A model generated the notes under the pieces. It searched no databases and had not been told where the DNA came from. It worked only from the letters and a program-made list of their open reading frames with translations. The position numbers were made by a program, and so were the translations under genes. From Histomonas meleagridis (lineage: Eukaryota; Parabasalia; Tritrichomonadida; Dientamoebidae), in assembly GCA_020186115.1 (NCBI GenBank), contig WSYJ01000025.1, positions 62,001-126,000 on the forward strand: 64,000 nt of DNA, in the 5' to 3' direction. Position 1 is the first letter of the stretch; each line of letters starts with the position of its first letter. This document shows positions 30,213 to 42,800 of the stretch, one piece after another.

Positions 30213-30974
30213 ATGCAAGCTGATAGAGAAGCCTCCATCAAGAAAATGCTCGCTGCCAAGGTTCACATTGGCTCATCCAATCTCTCCTTTGGAATGCAAC
30301 CATATGTTTTCACACGTACAAAGACAGGAACACACATCATCAATCTCGGAATGACATACGAAAAAATCAAGCTCGCCGCACGTATGATCTATGCCGTCGA
30401 AGAACCACGTGATGTTCTTGCCATTTCTGCTAAGCCATTCGGCCAACGTGCAGTTCACAAATTCTCACAATTCCTTGGCTGCCTCTGCATCAACCAGCGC
30501 TTCACACCAGGTTTCTTCACTAACCACTCAATCAAGGGCAAGTTCATGGAACCACGTCTTATCATTGTTTGTGATCCAAACACTGATACACAAGCTATCA
30601 CTGAAGCCGCATATGCTAACATCCCATGCATTGCTCTCTGCGATACTGATGCTAGCCTTCGCTTCGTTGACTGTGTTATCCCATGCAACACCAAGAATAA
30701 GACATCAATCGGTCTCGTCATGTGGTTACTTACACGCGAAGTTCTCCGCCTCCGTGGTGAACTCCTCCGCACACAAGAATGGAAGGTTCTTCCAGATCTT
30801 TACTTCTACCGTGATACACGCGATGAACAAAACATCCAAGAACAAATCGATCACGAAGGTGAAGAAACAGTTGCAACCGATGTTACAACTGTTGATGCTG
30901 CACCCGCTGCTGATGGCACTGCTCCTTCAACTGAACAAGAATGGAACAATGCTGGCGAAGGCGCTGGTTGGTAA
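30213..30974 (+). CDS. RPSA: 40S ribosomal protein SA (uS2)
   Basis: The protein has 253 residues and is the small-subunit protein uS2. Family blocks are clear: LLAAKVHIGSSNL-like MLAAKVHIGSSNLS, QPYVF, INLGMTYEKIKLAARMI, the RFTPGFFTN segment with EPRLIIVCDP, and IPCIALCDTDASLRFVDCVIP, then KTSIGLVMWLLTREVLRLRG. The tail is shorter than in animals, Ala/Thr-rich, and ends EGAGW. I placed the start at ATG 30213 because the open frame upstream has no ATG and carries promoter-like words. Codon use is GC-biased, as for a highly expressed gene, and unlike its AT-rich surroundings. The stop is followed by TAAATAAA. Confidence 0.96.
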   Translation: MQADREASIKKMLAAKVHIGSSNLSFGMQPYVFTRTKTGTHIINLGMTYEKIKLAARMIYAVEEPRDVLAISAKPFGQRAVHKFSQFLGCLCINQRFTPGFFTNHSIKGKFMEPRLIIVCDPNTDTQAITEAAYANIPCIALCDTDASLRFVDCVIPCNTKNKTSIGLVMWLLTREVLRLRGELLRTQEWKVLPDLYFYRDTRDEQNIQEQIDHEGEETVATDVTTVDAAPAADGTAPSTEQEWNNAGEGAGW

Positions 30975-31379
30975 TTAAATAAACCAAAATTTTTCAACCG
31001 TTTATGTAAATCAGTCAAAATTCGAATCAAGCAAACTTAGTCAAATTAGAGAAACATTTTTCATATATAAATGTTTAAAATATGATTATTCTATTGTAAC
31101 AAATTAAAAAGTTTTATTGTCGAAAACAAAAATAACAAAAAATAACGGATTTCAGTAAATAAACTAAGAATCTAATTCTTCTCCATTAATGTTTATTTTT
31201 AATTCTTAGGTATTACAAAGAAAAAGTGTTAAGAATATACTATTGGGAACTAAGCCTATCAAAAATTACTTAATAATACTATATTAATAATTTATTAATT
31301 AATAATTAATAAATTAATAAATAATAAATTTATAGATGTATGCGTTGGATTAGAAATCTTTAATATTGAATATTAAAGT

Positions 31380-32437
31380 TTGTATGACTTTTCTTTGAGA
31401 GTTACAATTTCAAATTCAGTGAAAAATTGTTATAAACTTCAAAATTTCCGAATCAAAGAAAATAATTCACAATATTCTAATTATCAAGAAGATTGTATTG
31501 TTTATGATAAAAACATATCGATTATTATTATTTATGCACCAGGTAAAGAAAATGACACATTTTTATTTCCGAGATCGATCATAAATATTTCTGAATAATC
31601 ATTTTCAAGTATTTTTTATTTAGAAAATATTATAATAAATGAAAATATTACGAATATTTCGTAATATTCATTTATTAATTGTCCACGATTAAAATGTATA
31701 TATTATTTAGGAGAAATATCACCAACGATTGAAAGTAAATCATTTGTTAATGTATTAACGAAAGATGTTATTGTTTCATTAACATATTTAAACGAAACAT
31801 TTTGCACATTAAATATTGTTAAAGGATTAAGTAATGAATGTCAAAAGTTAATTACATTTACATAAACACAATGGAACACATATTCTAAATCAAATACATT
31901 TTTCATTTCGAATACATTTTCTCATTTGAATACACTTTCTAATTCAAATACATTTCCGAAATCATATTTGATAAATTCTTCATTCACATTTATGAGCACT
32001 TTAGCATATTTATATTCTAACACACAAACAATATCATTATGTTATATAACACACAAATAAATTCAATCACATTTTCATATATTAATTCATCACATAGATA
32101 TATTGAAACAGAATTCATATATTACAATTACACAATCATTTATTATTCGACATATTATAGTTTTTAACCTTATTTCTTCACAATTTTATATTCAAATGAA
32201 TTTCAAACAAATAAAAAATCAAAATGTAATTATCATTTCAATTTGTTCTGCAGATGTTTCAATTATTATTATAACATTACTTATTATTATATTAAATAAA
32301 ATCAAACACAAGAAACATTTCAATGAAGAACAAGAGACAGAAAACGTCGAACAAAATAACAATGAAATTCAAAACACATCAAAATGCAACAACAACGAAT
32401 AATATTGAAGAGGATCCATTTGCAGATGATTTTAAAT
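31380..32437 (+). pseudogene. BspA-like surface protein, C-terminal relic (inverted copy)
   Basis: This is the plus-strand counterpart of the relic at 24.4-25.7 kb. It reads VTISNSVKNCYKLQNF (end of a TpLRR unit), then ENNSQYSNYQEDCIVYDKN and APGKENDTFLF. After a stop comes YYLGEISPTIESKSF in a new frame, then a transmembrane segment (32220-32310) and a charged tail ending EEDPFADDFK at 32437. The tail is reached only through the frameshift shared with the other copy. Confidence 0.7.
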
Positions 32438-32548
32438 AAGAAAAATTCATCATCAATCAACTTTAGGAGTTGGTAAAAATACATATATAATTAAAATATA
32501 TATATATATATATATATATTTAAAACACAAAACATAATGCTGTTTAAA
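31434..32548. repeat. Right arm of the 1.1-kb inverted repeat
   Basis: Inverse partner of 24327-25425. Small differences exist, for example a (TA)n run at about 32505-32518 replacing an A/T stretch in the other arm. Sequence outside the arms (32560 onwards) is unrelated to that left of 24327. Confidence 0.85.
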
Positions 32549-33025
32549 TTTTACAAATATGTTTTTAAATAAAACTATAGCATAATTATTCCTATTCACC
32601 AATTTAGAACTTTACATATCAAAAAAGAAACGACGGGATAGATCGAACTTTAAATCGAAAAGCGCTTTTATTTTTAGATAACAAGAATATATTGTTTCTA
32701 CTCATGAGGGTTCCAAATAAAACATACATCACTCAGCCACTAATTTGTACTTTGATATTTATAATATTTTAATTTTTGTTATATTTCATGTATATCAATT
32801 ATAATTTAATCCAATGAATGATGTTGATCTCAAAAAATGTCTTGGGTACTTTTTAAGTTACATTTCTATGATTTAATTTATTTTACAAATATATAAAAAA
32901 GACCAATGAGCAGTAAGTTAAAAAAATGACATTAAAACAATAAAATTTTTTTAATCAATGTCGATGTTTTCTTATATAAAATTTTTTAGAAAAACTCTTA
33001 CAGTAATGAGTGTATCTCCCTTAAT
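32549..33025. other. AT-rich spacer, nothing recognised
   Basis: I see no gene, RNA or repeat beyond A/T runs between the inverted-repeat arm and the end of the ankyrin gene. Confidence 0.4.
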
Positions 33026-35686
33026 TTATTTTTGTCCAAATAATTTAACTATTTCTGTGCGACCATTTTGCGATGCCAACATAAGTGCTGTATTAAATAT
33101 TTTTAATCATTTCCAAATATTATTTTATAATATTAAATTATTAAAACAAATATTAAATAAAACAAATAAATATCTTTAGCATTAATATCAATTCCTTCTT
33201 GTTCAAGAAGTATTTTAACTATTTCTAAATGATTTTTGTCGCATGCAATCATAAGTGCTGTATTAAATATTTTCAATAATTTCCAAATATTATTTTATAA
33301 TATTAAATTATTAAAACAAATATTAAATAAAACAAATAAATATCTTTAGCATTAATATCAATTCGTTTTTGATCGACAAGGAGTTGAACTAGTCGAATCG
33401 AACCTATATTTGATGCATACATCAATAATGTTTGAAATATTTTATATAATTTCCAAATTTATCGAAGTAACTTTAAAAAAAGTGTTTATATAGTAAACAC
33501 ATTATTAATATCAGTTCCTTCATATTCCAGAAGTATTTTGGTTGTTTCATTATTGAAATTATTAAGTGAAAAAGTAAGTGCTGTTTGAAATAATATTAAT
33601 AATTTCCAAACATAATTTTAAAACATAAAATTCCTGAAATAAACCCATAATATATTCAATAAATAGCTTCAGCATTAACATTAATTCCTTTTTGTTGTAG
33701 AAGCAATTTAACTATTTCAGCATGACCGTTTTCAGCTGCATACATAAGTGCTGTTCGAAATAATTACAATAATTTTGAATAATTTTATGTGAATTCGAAA
33801 TTATAAAAAGAAACATTAAATATAACAAATAATTTTCAACTTCATTAATATCAATTCCTTTTTGTTGTAAAAGTAATTCAACTATTTTAGTATGACCAAA
33901 TTCACAAGCATACATAAGTGCTGTATGAAATATTTATAACAATTCATACATTAAATTTAGAAACACGAATTTGTTGAAATAATCCGATAATATAACAAAC
34001 AAACATCATGTAGATTAACATTTATTGTTCTGTATTCAAGAAGTATTTTAACTATTTCCGTATAACCTTCTTCAGATGCTATTATAAATGAAGTTTTATG
34101 CATTATGAATAATCTCTAAATATTACATTTAAAACATCAAAACATATATAAAAATAGGAAATATATTAAATAAATACCTCGAGCATTGATATCAAGATAA
34201 TCATATTTAACAAGTAATTGAACTATTTCTATATTATTACACTTTGTTGCATATACAATTGCTGGTGTTATAAATAAAACAAATAATATCCAAATATTAT
34301 ATTAAAATAAAAAATAATTAGATTAAATATTTGCATTAATATTTATCTTTTTGTTTTCAAAAAGGTATTTAATAACATCAAATTGTTTATTGTCATTAGC
34401 ATGCAAAAAAACATTCTTAAACTACAAGAAAAAACCACAAATTATTTTATGAAATATCAAATTATCAAAACAAACATATAATAAAACAAAATAACTGGAT
34501 CAAAATCATAATCAATTCCTTTATAATTGATAATATAATTTATAAGTTCATTATTTTTCGATTTCAAAAAATCAGAAGTAAAAGTTTTAGGGAAATGATT
34601 ATTATCATAAAAATATTTAACAAGGAAAAAGTTTCCATATTTAATAGCAACACGAATAACACTTTCATGTACATTAGAATATTCATTTTGTAAGAATGAA
34701 AGAATTTCATAATTATTATATCTTATACAAGCCACTTCTAAAAATATATGTATAATATCATCACGAACTAAAATTTTAAGCTTATTTTGATATTTCAAAA
34801 TTAATTGATCGCTAAATTTTTCTAATTTGTTATCATAAAGATAATGAAATAGATCATTTTGATGGAATTTAATTGCTGTTTGAGATGCACCATTGAAAGA
34901 TGAATGATTTTGTTCACATAAATGAACTATCTCTCTATTTCCACCTGCAATAGCATATTTACCTGCGTTATTTACATTTGCTTTATTTATGAGTAAATAT
35001 TTAAAACATTTTATTGATCCAAAAAATGCTGCATAATCAATTAATGTAACATTTTCCTTATTTATAAATGAGCATCTTTCATAAAGTGATGGCTCAATGA
35101 TTTGATTAAAATTAAAATCATTTTGTGATGATATTTCTTGAAGTTTTTCGATTTCATCATTTCGAATTATTTTTGATATTTCATTAGGATTAATCCCTTG
35201 TTTAATTAACTGCTTATGAAGTTTCCAATTGCCCTTCTTAAGATCCTTTAAATTGGCTTTAAACTTGTCTGAAAATGGACAAGGATTATATTCATTTCTT
35301 TTCCTTCTGGTTGTTCTATAATGTTCAAAATAACTTGATTTCACATTTTGAGTAACACTTGAATCAATTAATTTTTCCTCAATCATCTTTTCTAATAAGT
35401 AAAATGATTCTTGTTTATATTTATTTGTTAAATATTGAGTGAAAATATCAATGATTTTAGATTTTATTTCTGTTTCCTTCGTTTGTAGTGCTTTCAAGTA
35501 ACTTAAAAATTTATCAAATTCATTATTTTGTGAAAAAAATGTTGAAAAAATCATCGAACAAATTATATATTGAAATGAATATGGATAATTTGCATCATAT
35601 AAATTCATAGTATTTACAACTGATAATTCAATATTTTCTTTATTGAGATTTCGTATTAGATTTTCTAATGTACGGAGTAAATCCAT
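33026..35686 (-). CDS. DUF3447/ankyrin-repeat protein made of nine spaced ankyrin modules
   Basis: The 5' block (34457-35686, start ATG 35686) encodes the helical N-terminal and DUF3447-type region common in trichomonad ankyrin proteins (LIDYAAFFGSIKCFKYLL, YAIAGGNREIVHLCEQN). Nine ankyrin modules follow. Each is open for about 33 codons, and each is separated from the next by a spacer of about 71 nt with stops in the ankyrin frame. Typical modules are TALMYACEFGHTKIVELLL and TALMIACDKNHLEIVKILL; the last ends KLFGQK and then TAA at 33026. The first spacer (34422-34495) fits GT...AG, but the others do not show the trichomonad intron motifs. If the spacers are removed, one ankyrin protein of about 690 residues results. 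If they are not, the gene is broken. The start lacks a clear initiator. Confidence 0.65.
33080..34500 (-). repeat. 170-bp ankyrin-plus-spacer units
   Basis: Measured between equivalent codons (the Ala of T-A-L) at 33086, 33256, 33426, 33579, 33749, 33919, 34089, 34260 and 34410, the intervals are 170, 170, 153, 170, 170, 170, 171 and 150 nt. A 33-codon ankyrin repeat plus 71 nt of spacer gives 170. The spacers share a core near AATAATTT-AATATTAT-AAA-ATAATATT-TGG-AAATTATT, a nested inverted repeat able to form a hairpin. Confidence 0.85.
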
Positions 35687-35887
35687 AGTATTGTTCGTTA
35701 ATGGAGAATCTTTTTTTCTGAGTGACGATAGGATGTCAAGTTCAAAACTCAAAAGCGATCACTTATGTTGCTGATTCAGTAGAATTATAAAGAAATGTTA
35801 TATACAATATCATCATGACACTCTTAGAAAAGATGATTTTTGATTGCTATTTGATTATATAATCAAAAATACACGTAATAATCAATT

Positions 35888-36610
35888 ATGAAAACCATTT
35901 CCTTGAACCAGATAACAAAACAGGAAACCGTTTCCAAACAACTTTTTGTGAAGTTTATTAAAACCACTTTTGTCAAATCCATGCAGAACTCCCAAAAAAT
36001 AAATCAGGAAGTCATTGACTTTGATGATGAACCTAACCCACTCCAAGAGTTTCTCTTTACAGAAGATCTTGTAGGATTGACACAACCCACTAAAAAACAT
36101 ACAAATCAGATTATCACAATCAAAATCAAGTGTGTTTACCCTGATCCTCAAAACCCAGGTGAAATGTTACAAAGGATAGGTACAAAGACATGTAGTGCAT
36201 CGGATAAAGTTGAAAAAGTTGCAAAAGATTTTCTTGATACTTATCCTGATATTCCACAAGACAAAGAATACTATCTTGGGTATAACCAACTTCTATTTCG
36301 ATCGGGTACTCTTCAAGAATGTGGAATAACCCAAGGAAAATCGGTTGATCTTTTTGCGCCAGGGAAAAATGCAGCTGCCTATCACAATGAAGGTCTTAAG
36401 TTTATTACATGGGCTATAATTCCGTTAGTTATTGGGTTATCTGCTTTATTCTATACATTTTCTGCTGATGTTTCTAATGAGTATCAAGCTTTAGCATTAT
36501 TTGTTGGTCTTATCTTCACTATTCCGTCATTCATATGCATTATTATTGGATCTACATTGATCCCTGGTTGTCACATGCCATGCTATTTCACTGGAACTGA
36601 ATGGTGTTAA
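35888..36610 (+). CDS. Ubiquitin-like domain protein with two C-terminal membrane helices
   Basis: The protein has 240 residues. Residues about 75-160 resemble a ubiquitin-like fold: ITIKIKCVYPD as strand 1, a helix VEKVAKDFL, then YLGYNQLLFRSGTLQECGI and GKSVDLF as the late strands. Two hydrophobic segments follow at about 176-195 and 203-224, giving a tail-anchored or hairpin membrane topology. The last residues are Cys-rich (GCHMPCYFTGTEWC). The layout resembles Ubl membrane proteins of the ER or endosome, but I cannot name the family. The start is the first ATG; the ATG at 35981 is an alternative that would remove a basic N-terminus. Confidence 0.55.
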   Translation: MKTISLNQITKQETVSKQLFVKFIKTTFVKSMQNSQKINQEVIDFDDEPNPLQEFLFTEDLVGLTQPTKKHTNQIITIKIKCVYPDPQNPGEMLQRIGTKTCSASDKVEKVAKDFLDTYPDIPQDKEYYLGYNQLLFRSGTLQECGITQGKSVDLFAPGKNAAAYHNEGLKFITWAIIPLVIGLSALFYTFSADVSNEYQALALFVGLIFTIPSFICIIIGSTLIPGCHMPCYFTGTEWC

Positions 36611-36873
36611 ATAATGTTAAAACCTTTTTAATACTTAGTAAATGAAAGGCTAAAATTTTAATAAAAACGAGAAAATTAAAAATTTTGTAAATTTATATTT
36701 ATATGAATTCATAAAATTTACTTTAAGAATTACAAAACTTAAAGCAACGCCAAAGAACGTATAGATAAAATCTATTATTTATTTTTAATTATTTTTATGC
36801 TATGAAGGAATTTGTTTGATTTGATTTTTTTTATCCTTTTTATCGTCAGAAAATTGAATCGTTTACAAATTAA

Positions 36874-39800
36874 ATGGAGAGAAATAAGCAAATCTATTTT
36901 ACAAATGATTTGCCAAATGAAGCAGATAAAAATACACTCTCCACATATATTGATAGCATTATTAATGCATATTACGATAAAAAAAATGATTTATTTCAGA
37001 TTGCTGTAAATAATTTTCAAAATTATATTGCTTCAATATATGCAACAGAAATCAAGTCTAATGAAGACAAGAAAGTACTGAACACTGTTTTTAAAACAGC
37101 TTCAATGTTAAGTCAAAAAGAAGAATTTATTGTTTTAAATGCTTTAATTGATGTTGATTTTGGAAATTCGATTGTACTTCAACAAAGGATTTTAACACGT
37201 GTAGGTTTATTTGAACCAGAACCAGATATCGATTTATTTCAATTATTAGGTTCTTTATTAAGTTATCTTTATCGTACATTTAGTTCCTCTATACACATAA
37301 TTCTTCAACCTATCAGAGATAAAATATGGCAATTAAGTTCACATTCAAATATTTATTCCATTAAAACAGCTTTTTACTTATTGAATTTACTTCTTAAGAA
37401 ATTTCCTTTTTGTTTTGAAGCTATTATGCCCAAAGTTCAACAAATCATTAGTTTTTATCTTCATTCTAGTAATTCAGAGATACGACAATTAGCTTTATTA
37501 TCACTTGTAGATTTACTTGACACCAAAATCGACACCATATTATTTTCACCCAACACATTAATTAAACGATTCATGTTACAATTTTCAAATCAAACCACTG
37601 AAACATTTGAAGGAGTTGTTATGGGCTGTGAGATCATTCTTAACAAATATCCCGAACTTATAGATCGCTTTTGTTTTAGTAGTGTTGATTTAAATGTTTT
37701 AGATTCAAGTGACAATCAAAAACGAATTTCTGCTCTATCGTTAATTCCATTTCAATTGAAAACCACTCCGTCACTTTTTACCACTCATGTCAACATGTCT
37801 TTTTTCACCAAAATGATACCTTTATTACGGAAGAAATCACCGATTCGTAATGAAGCATTAGTAGCATTCGGTAAATATATATTTAATCGGCCTTATGCAT
37901 ATACACAAGAGGAGAACGTTATTGCGAAATGTAAAGAAAGTGTTTCAGAATCATTAGAAAGTGATCAATCTATTTATGCATATTTAGCGTTATTATCCAC
38001 AGACATTAAATCATTTAAAGAAGAATCTAAAATTGTTTTTACTAGACAATTATCAGCATTATTACCAGAAGCTTTTTATTATATTCAAGAGAATCAAAAA
38101 GATTTATATGATTTTATACAATCAAATGTAATGCAAATGGTACATCGAATATTAATGAATCCAGAATCACAACCAACGCAAATAGAATTATCATTTCAAA
38201 CATTAAATAAGTTACAAATCACAAATAATTATTTATCATTATCATTAGTATTACAATATTCTAAATTAATATATCATAATTCATTAGAAGTACGTCGAAG
38301 TTTAATAATGTTTTTAAAGAATTATCATGAAAAATATCCATCACAAGAAATAATCCAAATATTATTCTCGAATATTGATTTAGAAAAAGATCAACAATTA
38401 CGAATTGATATATTAACATTTTTACAATCTTTAGGACCAAATATATCAGTAATTCCTTCATTACAATCTTTGTTACATGATTTCGATTCTAAAATTCGAT
38501 CAAAATCATTTAAATATTTAATTTCGATGATACATTTTCCAATTGTTAAAGATTTATTAAATAATTTCATGTATGAAAAAGTACAATCGATTCGACAAAC
38601 AACGAAAATTACGAAAGAAAATTTATTATGTTTTCTAATAGTTGGAAGAGCAGCATTTTCATCTAATTCTAATTCATCTATAGCTTATTCATTATTATCT
38701 AAATATTCGACTTTTTTAACACAACGAATATTAAAAGAAAATAGTTCATTAATACCATCGATGTTAGAATTATTATCATATTTAATACGAATTTCATCTA
38801 AAGAAGTTGATTTACAATTATTAGTTAATCATTTAAATAATATATTTTCATCACATTCATCTAAATCACAATTAAATTATGGAATTATTTTATTAATAAC
38901 TGCGTTAAAAATGACAAAATTATCTAAAACAATTTATGAAGAACATTCATTTATATTATATAAATTATTATTATTAACTAAATTACATCCAATTGAAGTA
39001 TCTTATGATTATTTAATTAGAGCATTATCAATAATAGGCCCAATAAAACAAATAAAAATGCAAAATATAATAAAAAATTCACATAAATCAGAAAATAATT
39101 TAATATTACCTAAAGTCGGAGTCTTTATTTCACAATGTGAAAATAATGATCCATATGAATCATTAATATTTGCATCATTTGGTGTATGTATATCACATTT
39201 ATTATATATATTATCAGATGATTCATTTAATACATTACAATCAATGGCTATTGATACATTATTTAATATATTAAAATCTTTTCCTCAAATTAGTTCATTT
39301 GAAGATACATTAATCTCACGAATTGATTTATTATTAAAATCAAAATCTTCTTCTACAACATTAATATTAACACATATTTCTACTTTATTAGTTTGTCTTA
39401 GAGATTCATTTAAACCTTTAATCGAAACTACTGTGCATGTAATATGTGAACAATGGAATAATATGGATCAAATATTATTACTTCGAGCTTCACGTTTAAT
39501 AATGAGTTTTTTACCTTCATCTTTTGAACCTTATTTATTAAAACTTGTTACATTGTTTGTATCAGGTTTAGAATATTATCCTGCGAATGTAGCGTTAGCA
39601 GTGTTTACTACATTACAATCATTTGAAAAATATATTCAACAAGTTGATTATATTGTATATCCATCATTAATCTCTTGGTTAATATTAAATGCTGATCAAA
39701 CAAATAATTGTATTGAAGCGTTAACACAAATTCAAACAATTTTCGCATTTGGTGGTACTAATAAATATTATTCACAAATCATTCGTGCAATGTTACAAAT

Positions 39801-42800
39801 TCGAAGCATAAATCCTAATTTAAATGATTTAACAGAAAATATATTAACAATTGTAGCATATAATTTAGGAAAACAATTTTTATTATATATTCCACAAATT
39901 AAAAATGTTTTTAACTTATTAGAAAACACTGCATTATATTCAGTGATTAATTCATTAGAAAATGATTTGCCGATTACTGAATCAGTACAATTATTATGTA
40001 ATCCAATACCATCAGGTAAAATGCCTGCTAAGATGAATATTAAACCAGCGAAACAAAGTGTAACTTATTTACAGCCAACAGTACCTAATGAAAATTATGA
40101 TGAAAATCAATGGATTTCATGGTATGATGAATTTTCATCGACAATGTTAAGACAATGTCCTTCAAGAGCTATTTCTTTATGTTCTGCTTTAGCAGAAAGA
40201 TATTCCGCAATTAAAGATGCAATAGTTCCGATATCAATTGCATTTCATTTTTTATTATCTTCTGTATTTGAAGGTAAAGAAACATTAGAAAAAATTATCG
40301 ATAAAGTTTTCCGTGTACAAAATGTTCCACGTTTTGTTACTCGAACATTTTTAACATTTTTCGAAATAATTGATTTCTTACAATTAACTCCACCGATAGA
40401 TAATAAAACATTAATGCAAAAGGCTTTAATGGTCGATTTAGTACCTTTAGCTTTACGTGCAGCCGAAAAAATGTTTATTAAAGGTGATCCTTTAAGTATC
40501 GAAAACTTATTTTTAATTAATCAACAACTTGGATTAACTTTAGCTTCTTCTGGTGTCTTAAATTATATCGAAAAGTTTAATGTACAAATTACTCCGTTTA
40601 TGAATGAATCATTAGGAATATGGGATGAATCATTTGAGAAATATGGAGAAAAGTTTAATGAACACAAAGAAATTATTACGAAATGTATTCATGAATTATA
40701 TAATTTATATAAAAATTGTAAATTTGTTAATGATAATGAAAAGAAATATTTCGATATTTCGATATATTGGAATCTTTTAGATATTAATAACTTTAATAAA
40801 CATTCGAATGATTTATTAAATGAAGAAGATCCTAATTCATTATTCTTAATAATAATTAAGAAAATTATTAATAATGAAATATATTCTATTGAACCTATTT
40901 TAAATAAATTTAAAAGTCATTGTTATGAACATTTGTTTCCGATAGTTAGTGATGACTTAGAGCGTTTATTTCCTGATTATTTAAAAGGCTCTTTATTATA
41001 TGATATTGAATCCATTATTGAAATAAAACAAATCCAAAACTCATTAAAAAATGCGGATTATTTCGAAAGTAAAGAATTAGAACAAAAGTTATTAAATAAT
41101 GAAGAATTATGGAATTTAAGGTTTAATCAATTACATGAAGATTCATTATATATATATCAACTTTTATGTATTCGATCGATATGTTTTCCATCGAATAAAT
41201 TACATAATTATTGGGTCAAATTAATAAACATTGCATTAACAGAGAAGAAAATCGAAATTGTAGAATTAGTATTATATGTATGTAATTCATTTAATAAAGT
41301 TGAATTAGATTATTATAAGGCACAAATCGAATGGTATAAAGATAATCATTTTAAAGCGATTGATTCGATTATTAATTTAATCGAAAATAATTCGAATGAA
41401 GATAATAAAATATATCATGAAATGAAATTATTAGTTGGGAAATGGTTATTAATTAAAGGCAAATTAAATGAATCGTATAAATATCTTGAAGATGTTATTA
41501 AAGAAACGCCAAATGATTTAAGCGTATTACGTTCATGGGCGAAAATTAACTTAATTCTATCGAACGATTATAAAAATGATATTTATTTATATAAATCTTT
41601 TAAGGCTTCAATAAATGGATTAATCCAATCGACTGAAAATCCACTTAATTTCATATTACAAACTTTGTCGATATTGTTTCGAAGTGATAACCAAAAAATT
41701 TATGAAATATTCGAAAAGAAATTGTTGAAAATCCCAAATCATTTATGGATTCCTGTGTTACCTCAAATCGTCGCTCGTTTGAGCGCTGATAATTCGAAGA
41801 TAAAGAAAATTGTACAAAATTTGTTGATACAAATCGGTTCGGAATATCCTCAATGTATATTATACTCATTGGCAATATTATTAAAGAGTTCTTCGTTTTA
41901 CGCATTGGAAATTGTCGAAAAGTTAAAACCAAAATTTAATTCATTAATAAATAAATTTAATAAATTTACAGATGAAATAATTCGAATCGGCGCTTCTTGG
42001 TGGGAAATTTGGATGAATAAAATTAATGAAGCTTCAAAATATTACTTAAATAAGAATTATAATGAAATTCTTTCGTTAATTTTGCCTTTAATTAATTTGA
42101 TTACAAATAAATCGCCGGAAACTTTTAATGAAATTGCGTTTATTAATTATTTCGGATCAAAAATAAATAATGTAAAAGAAAATTTGTTAAAATATCAAAA
42201 TAAACATGAGGAAACTTATATGATCGAAGCTTGGAATATTTTATTAAATATCCAGAATAAAATTAAAACAATTATAAGTTCAATTAAATTCATTTCTTTA
42301 ACGGACGCCTCGCCGGTTCTTCACAATTTTTCTGACGCCGAATTGAATATACCGGGAACTTTTTCATACGATAAGCCGATAGTCTCCATTCAATCAATTG
42401 ACAACATATTCAAAATTGTGAAGAGCAAACAAAAGTCGAGACAAATTTCAATGGTCGGATCGGATGGTAAAAAATATTTTTATTTATTAAAATCTCATGA
42501 GGATACGCGTTTGGATGAACGTGTAATGCAATTATTTTCATTTGTTAATGGTCTAGTTAAACAGAGTTCATTAATATTAAAATCACATTTACAATTAGTT
42601 ACATATAAAGCTATACCAATTACACGTGAAATAGGATTATTAGGATGGGTACCTAACTGTACTACATTATATGACTCTATTCATGATTATCGTATTAAGA
42701 AGAAAATCGATTTAAATTACGAAATTAATATTTCAAGAAAGAAATTTAATTATCAAAAATTTGATGTGCTGACACAGGCCGAAAAAATTGAAGCGTTTAA

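Noticed and set aside
32010-32030. CTAACACACAAAC as an intron 3' end in the BspA relics
   Set aside because: The motif does not end in AG, and no GTATGT lies within a plausible distance.
33026-34500. Canonical trichomonad introns in the ankyrin spacers
   Set aside because: I looked for GTAYGT and ACTAACACACAG-type ends and for any GT-AG pair giving an in-frame TAL join. Only the first spacer allows GT-AG, so canonical splicing cannot be claimed for the rest.
33080-34500. CRISPR-like array
   Set aside because: The 170-nt periodic units are ankyrin codons plus spacers in a eukaryotic genome. Unit size, divergence and coding content do not fit CRISPR.
35850-35870. TGATTATATAATCA palindrome near the Ubl-membrane gene
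   Set aside because: A 14-bp AT palindrome is expected by chance in DNA this AT-rich, and no second copy was seen.
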